A DNA stretch of 9,479 nucleotides, taken from positions 1-9,479 of the forward strand of contig JAZLGU010000041.1 of the NCBI GenBank assembly GCA_045616485.1, read 5' to 3'. Shown one piece after another: positions 7,325-9,479 of the stretch. Under the pieces are notes generated by a model. The model searched no databases. It saw only the letters and a list, made by a program, of their open reading frames with translations, and was not told the origin of the DNA. The DNA comes from RGIG3528 sp045616485. GTDB lineage: Bacteria > Bacillota > Clostridia > Lachnospirales > Lachnospiraceae. Made by a program: the position numbers and the translations under genes. Each line of letters begins with the position of its first letter. Position 1 is the first letter of the stretch.

Positions 7325-8167
7325 ATGAGAACAATTCATACAGACAAAATAATAGAAAATATAAAGGAGATGTGTATTAGTGCCAATTTACAACTGGCAG
7401 ACGACGTTAAATCCCGTATTGATTATGCAGCAAAAAAAGAAGAAACAGAACTGGGCCATAAGATAATGAAGCAGCTCATTTCCAATATGCAAATTGCAAA
7501 AGACGAGAATATACCTATATGTCAGGATACGGGAATGGCTGTAGTTTTTATGGAAATAGGTCAGGATGTGCATATTGAAGGAATAAGTCTCATGGATGCT
7601 GTAAATGAAGGCGTTCGCCAGGGATATACAGAAGGTTATTTAAGAAAATCCGTGGTGGGGGATCCGCTTTTACGAGTAAATACCAAAGATAATACACCGG
7701 CAATACTCCATACATCAATTACAGATGGCGAAAACATCAATATTACCGTTGCACCAAAAGGCTTTGGTTCGGAAAATATGAGCAGGGTATGCATGTTAAA
7801 GCCTGCAGATGGAGCAGAAGGAGTAAAAAAAGCCATTATTGAAACTGTACGTTTAGCAGGACCCAATGCATGTCCACCGGTTGTTGTAGGAGTAGGTATA
7901 GGCGGAGATTTTGAAAAATGTGCTATATTGGCAAAAAAAGCATTAACCCGTAGCCTTGATAAAAGATCAGAATTACCCCATATACGTCAGATGGAAGAAG
8001 AGTGCCTGTCAGAAATTAATAAGATGAATATAGGCCCTGGTGGACTGGGAGGAAAATGTACAGCGCTTGGCGTTAATATAGAGACATATCCCACACACAT
8101 AGCAGGATTGCCGGTTGCCATAAATATGTGTTGCCATGTTAACAGGCATATTTCACGTACCATTTAA
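7325..8167 (+). CDS. fumA: Class I fumarate hydratase, alpha subunit
   Basis: With the next gene this encodes an iron-sulfur hydro-lyase interconverting fumarate and malate in the cytoplasm. The 280-residue chain matches the cluster-binding domain of class I fumarases. Candidate [4Fe-4S] ligands are C66 in ICQDTGM, C183 in GPNACPPVV, and C269 or C270 in AINMCCHVNRH, spaced as in single-chain class I enzymes. GPGGLGGKCTALG (about 237-249) is another family signature. The close relative L(+)-tartrate dehydratase cannot be fully excluded, but the GSAGPTTSSRM motif in the partner favours fumarase. AAAAGGAAA at 7311-7319 precedes the ATG by about six bases. No convincing promoter is seen in 7259-7324. 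Class I enzymes are oxygen-sensitive, which fits an anaerobe. Confidence 0.93.
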   Translation: MRTIHTDKIIENIKEMCISANLQLADDVKSRIDYAAKKEETELGHKIMKQLISNMQIAKDENIPICQDTGMAVVFMEIGQDVHIEGISLMDAVNEGVRQGYTEGYLRKSVVGDPLLRVNTKDNTPAILHTSITDGENINITVAPKGFGSENMSRVCMLKPADGAEGVKKAIIETVRLAGPNACPPVVVGVGIGGDFEKCAILAKKALTRSLDKRSELPHIRQMEEECLSEINKMNIGPGGLGGKCTALGVNIETYPTHIAGLPVAINMCCHVNRHISRTI

Positions 8168-8178
8168 CGAGGAAAAAT

Positions 8179-8706
8179 ATGAATACATATAAAATTGAAC
8201 TACCCATAACAAAAGAAAAGGCGTCATCTCTTAAGGCAGGAGATTACCTATATTTGACAGGAGTAATGTACTCTGCACGTGATGCTGCCCATAAAAGAAT
8301 GATTGAAACTCTGGAAAAAGGTGAAAAGCTTCCAATAGATATTACAAATCAGACAATCTATTATCTTGGACCATCTCCGGCAAGACCAGACCAGGTGATA
8401 GGATCAGCAGGTCCCACCACAAGTAGCCGCATGGATAAATATACTACTACCTTACTTGATCTTGGAATGACAGGCATGATAGGAAAAGGACGCCGCTCAG
8501 AAGAAGTAATAACTTCTATGAAAAAGAATCATGCAGTATATATGGCAGCGGTAGGCGGAGCAGGAGCACTTTTATCCAAATGTATAACGGAAGCAGAAGT
8601 GGTAGCTTACGATGACCTGGGAGCAGAAGCTATATATAAGCTAAAGGTTAAAGATTTTCCGGTTGTAGTAGTCATTGATGACCAGGGAAATAATCTTTAC
8701 ACATAA
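8179..8706 (+). CDS. fumB: Class I fumarate hydratase, beta subunit
   Basis: This 175-residue chain corresponds to the C-terminal domain of single-chain class I fumarases and completes the active site with the alpha subunit. Visible family motifs are SARDAAHKRM (R34, D35, H38), the substrate-binding GSAGPTTSSRMD (75-86) and GKGRRSEE with K103. The C-terminus VVVVIDDQGNNLY is typical. It starts 11 bases after the alpha stop with GAGGA at 8169-8173, five bases before the ATG, so the two are translated from one message in the 1:1 pairing the enzyme needs. No clear terminator follows it before the tRNA promoter, so read-through into the tRNA gene is possible. Confidence 0.93.
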   Translation: MNTYKIELPITKEKASSLKAGDYLYLTGVMYSARDAAHKRMIETLEKGEKLPIDITNQTIYYLGPSPARPDQVIGSAGPTTSSRMDKYTTTLLDLGMTGMIGKGRRSEEVITSMKKNHAVYMAAVGGAGALLSKCITEAEVVAYDDLGAEAIYKLKVKDFPVVVVIDDQGNNLYT

Positions 8707-8744
8707 TAAAATTGCAGATAAAACAGATAAAAAGCAAAATACTA

Positions 8745-8773
8745 TTGACTTTTTACTATTTATTTGGTAATCT
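8745..8773 (+). promoter_or_regulatory. Promoter of the tRNA-Ser gene
   Basis: TTGACT (8745-8750) and TAATCT (8768-8773) are 17 bases apart. The -35 matches 5/6. The -10 is weak but is preceded by TGG (8765-8767), an extended -10 TGn that commonly compensates. Transcription would begin near 8780, leaving a leader of about 55 bases before the tRNA. Confidence 0.65.
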
Positions 8774-8799
8774 AACACTTGCGTTTGAATATAGACGCA

Positions 8800-8826
8800 G
8801 AAAACATATACCTTTGGTACGTTTTC
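8800..8826 (+). other. Hairpin in the tRNA-Ser leader
   Basis: GAAAAC (8800-8805) pairs with GTTTTC (8821-8826), and inside it TACC (8809-8812) pairs with GGTA (8816-8819) around a TTT loop, with a small asymmetric internal loop. It is followed by GAC and TTTT, so it could act as a weak terminator for fumarase transcripts or as a processing signal just upstream of the tRNA 5' end. Confidence 0.5.
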
Positions 8827-8833
8827 GACTTTT

Positions 8834-8922
8834 GGAGAAATACTCAAGAGGCCGAAGAGGCGCCCCTGCTAAGGGTGTAGGTCGGGTCAACCGGCGCGAG
8901 GGTTCAAATCCCTCTTTCTCCG
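8834..8922 (+). tRNA. tRNA-Ser (anticodon GCU)
   Basis: A full class II tRNA cloverleaf is visible. The acceptor stem GGAGAAA (8834-8840) pairs with TTTCTCC (8915-8921), followed by discriminator G8922. The D stem is CTC/GAG (8843-8845, 8857-8859). The anticodon stem CGCCC/GGGTG (8861-8865, 8873-8877) includes one G-U pair, and the loop CTGCTAA has anticodon GCT at 8868-8870, reading AGC and AGU codons. The long variable arm (8878-8897) and G73 are serine identity elements. The T arm is GAGGG-TTCAAAT-CCCTC (8898-8914). CCA is not encoded and must be added. Confidence 0.96.
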
Positions 8923-8931
8923 TGATAATTT

Positions 8932-8960
8932 GGAGTATGCGATGCATACTCCTTTTATTT
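8932..8960 (+). terminator. Rho-independent terminator after tRNA-Ser
   Basis: GGAGTATGC (8932-8940) pairs perfectly with GCATACTCC (8944-8952) around loop GAT, followed directly by TTTTATTT (8953-8960). This is a canonical intrinsic terminator nine bases after the tRNA. It insulates the tRNA, and any read-through from the fumarase genes, from the rRNA promoters downstream. Confidence 0.9.
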
Positions 8961-8975
8961 GTTTATAAATTAAGT

Positions 8976-9040
8976 ATAAAAAAACTTTTAAAAAAATATA
9001 AAAAAAGGGTGTTGACAAAATCGATTTTTGGGAGTAATAT
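8976..9040 (+). promoter_or_regulatory. rRNA operon promoter P1 with A-tract UP region
   Basis: TTGACA (9012-9017, perfect -35) and TAATAT (9035-9040, 4/6 -10) are 17 bases apart. Runs of A and T at about 8976-9007 sit where an UP element would contact the RNA polymerase alpha subunits, typical of very strong rRNA promoters. The first purine at a suitable distance is G9048, compatible with the GTP-initiating, GTP-responsive control known for Firmicute rRNA promoters. That regulatory point is inference. Confidence 0.88.
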
Positions 9041-9114
9041 ATCGCTCGTTGCTGCGAAACATCAACAACACAGAGACAGATCACGAACATAGTGCTTCGT
9101 AAAGTAGTCTCCGG

Positions 9115-9180
9115 GTTAAAAAAGAATTTTTCAAAAACTTAAAAAAAGTTGTTGACAAACTTCTGAAAAGATGATATCCT
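9115..9180 (+). promoter_or_regulatory. rRNA operon promoter P2 with A-tract UP region
   Basis: TTGACA (9152-9157) and TATCCT (9175-9180, 4/6) are 17 bases apart, exactly 140 bases downstream of P1. A- and T-tracts at about 9117-9149 again occupy the UP position. The likely start is G9186 or G9187. Tandem promoters of this kind are common for rRNA operons. The shared GTTGACAAA context of both -35 boxes suggests common design or duplication. Confidence 0.88.
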
Positions 9181-9220
9181 ATACAGGCTGTCGCACGAAA
9201 GAACGAGCGACACAGCAATA

Positions 9221-9240
9221 AGAACCTTGATAATTAAACA
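9221..9240 (+). promoter_or_regulatory. boxA-like antitermination element
   Basis: AGAACCTTGATAATTAAACA resembles the boxA-type sequence of Firmicute rRNA leaders (TGTTCTTTGAAAACTAAACA style), matching about 14 of 20 positions by eye. Such elements bind NusB-NusE and protect untranslated rRNA transcripts from premature termination. It lies about 35 bases downstream of the P2 start and about 185 bases before the 16S gene, as expected. Confidence 0.55.
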
Positions 9241-9424
9241 GCTAAACAACCCTGAAAATTCAATTAAAATTGATTTTCAATTGTGAAGTTTCAATCGAAA
9301 GATTGATCCTTACAAAACAGTAAAAACTTTCAAATTAGACCATTCCCGGTTTAAGATGAAACGGAACACAACAGCTTACTTTTTAGAAAATAAGCCAGAT
9401 AGTTCTGAGAGGAAACAAACATTC

Positions 9425-9479
<55 letters not shown>

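Larger units (their letters stand above)
9048..9424 (+). other. 16S rRNA leader (pre-rRNA 5' region)
   Basis: Transcripts from P1 and P2 carry this leader, which holds no gene. Hairpins are visible at 9073-9111 (GAGAC/GTCTC enclosing ACGAA/TTCGT), 9189-9212 (TGTCGC/GCGACA), 9291-9306 (TCAATC-GAAA-GATTGA, a GNRA-type loop), 9346-9364 (CCG/CGG with TTT/AAA and one bulge) and 9374-9395 (GCTTA plus TTTT with AAAA plus TAAGC). Some of these probably guide pre-16S folding and RNase processing. The 3' partner of the main 16S processing stem would lie outside the window. Confidence 0.7.

Noticed and set aside
7325..8706. L(+)-tartrate dehydratase instead of fumarase
   Set aside because: The two families share architecture, but chain lengths and the GSAGPTTSSRM motif fit two-subunit fumarase better. 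A phylogeny with characterised members would settle it.
8715..8732. Two tandem copies of CAGATAAAA after the fumarase beta gene
   Set aside because: Only two short A-rich copies in A+T-rich DNA with no context; most likely chance or slippage.
8712..9092. Open frames on both strands through the tRNA and rRNA promoter region
   Set aside because: They run through a clear tRNA-Ser, its terminator and the P1 promoter, and their products have no family features.

Overview
The window reads as the replication-origin region of a low-GC anaerobic Firmicute (Bacillota), most likely a Clostridia member close to Lachnospiraceae. The basis is the strong A+T bias, AGGAG-type ribosome binding sites, the gene order dnaN - S4-domain gene (yaaA) - recF - gyrB - gyrA, a short Gram-positive type GyrB, an oxygen-sensitive two-subunit class I fumarase, and the 5' end of a 16S rRNA with clostridial-looking sequence. 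The family is an inference from these traits. No genus is claimed.

Bases 1-290 hold no gene. They look like oriC, or the dnaN-proximal half of it: one cluster of DnaA-box-like 9-mers at 30-84, an A+T-rich stretch with two short palindromes at about 94-210, and a second cluster at 222-238. That second cluster is followed by a GC patch and a run of CTA/TTA triplets that matches the basal unwinding element (DnaA boxes, GC spacer, DnaA-trios) known from Bacillus subtilis. dnaA would be expected just left of base 1 but is not in view.

Bases 291-7225 are a tightly packed co-directional cluster: sliding clamp (dnaN), small S4 RNA-binding protein, RecF, and both DNA gyrase subunits. Gaps are 14, -4, 20 and 38 bases when gyrB and gyrA are started at their best-supported ATGs (2721 and 4676). 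A 12-bp stem hairpin at 7232-7258 closes the cluster. Together the products handle clamp loading onto new DNA, gap repair and supercoil control next to the origin.

Bases 7325-8706 encode the alpha and beta chains of a class I [4Fe-4S] fumarate hydratase. A tRNA-Ser(GCU) gene follows at 8834-8922, with its own extended -10 promoter and a strong terminator at 8932-8960.

Bases 8961-9479 are the control region and first 55 bases of an rRNA operon. There are two near-consensus promoters 140 bp apart, A-tracts upstream of each, a structured leader with a boxA-like element, and the 16S start at about 9425. Every gene points rightward, which fits transcription co-directional with a fork leaving the origin at the left end.

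I found no defence system, mobile element, CRISPR array or unknown gene. The most interesting signals are in the non-coding DNA (origin architecture and rRNA leader repeats) and in two unusual residues of the quinolone-binding region of GyrA.
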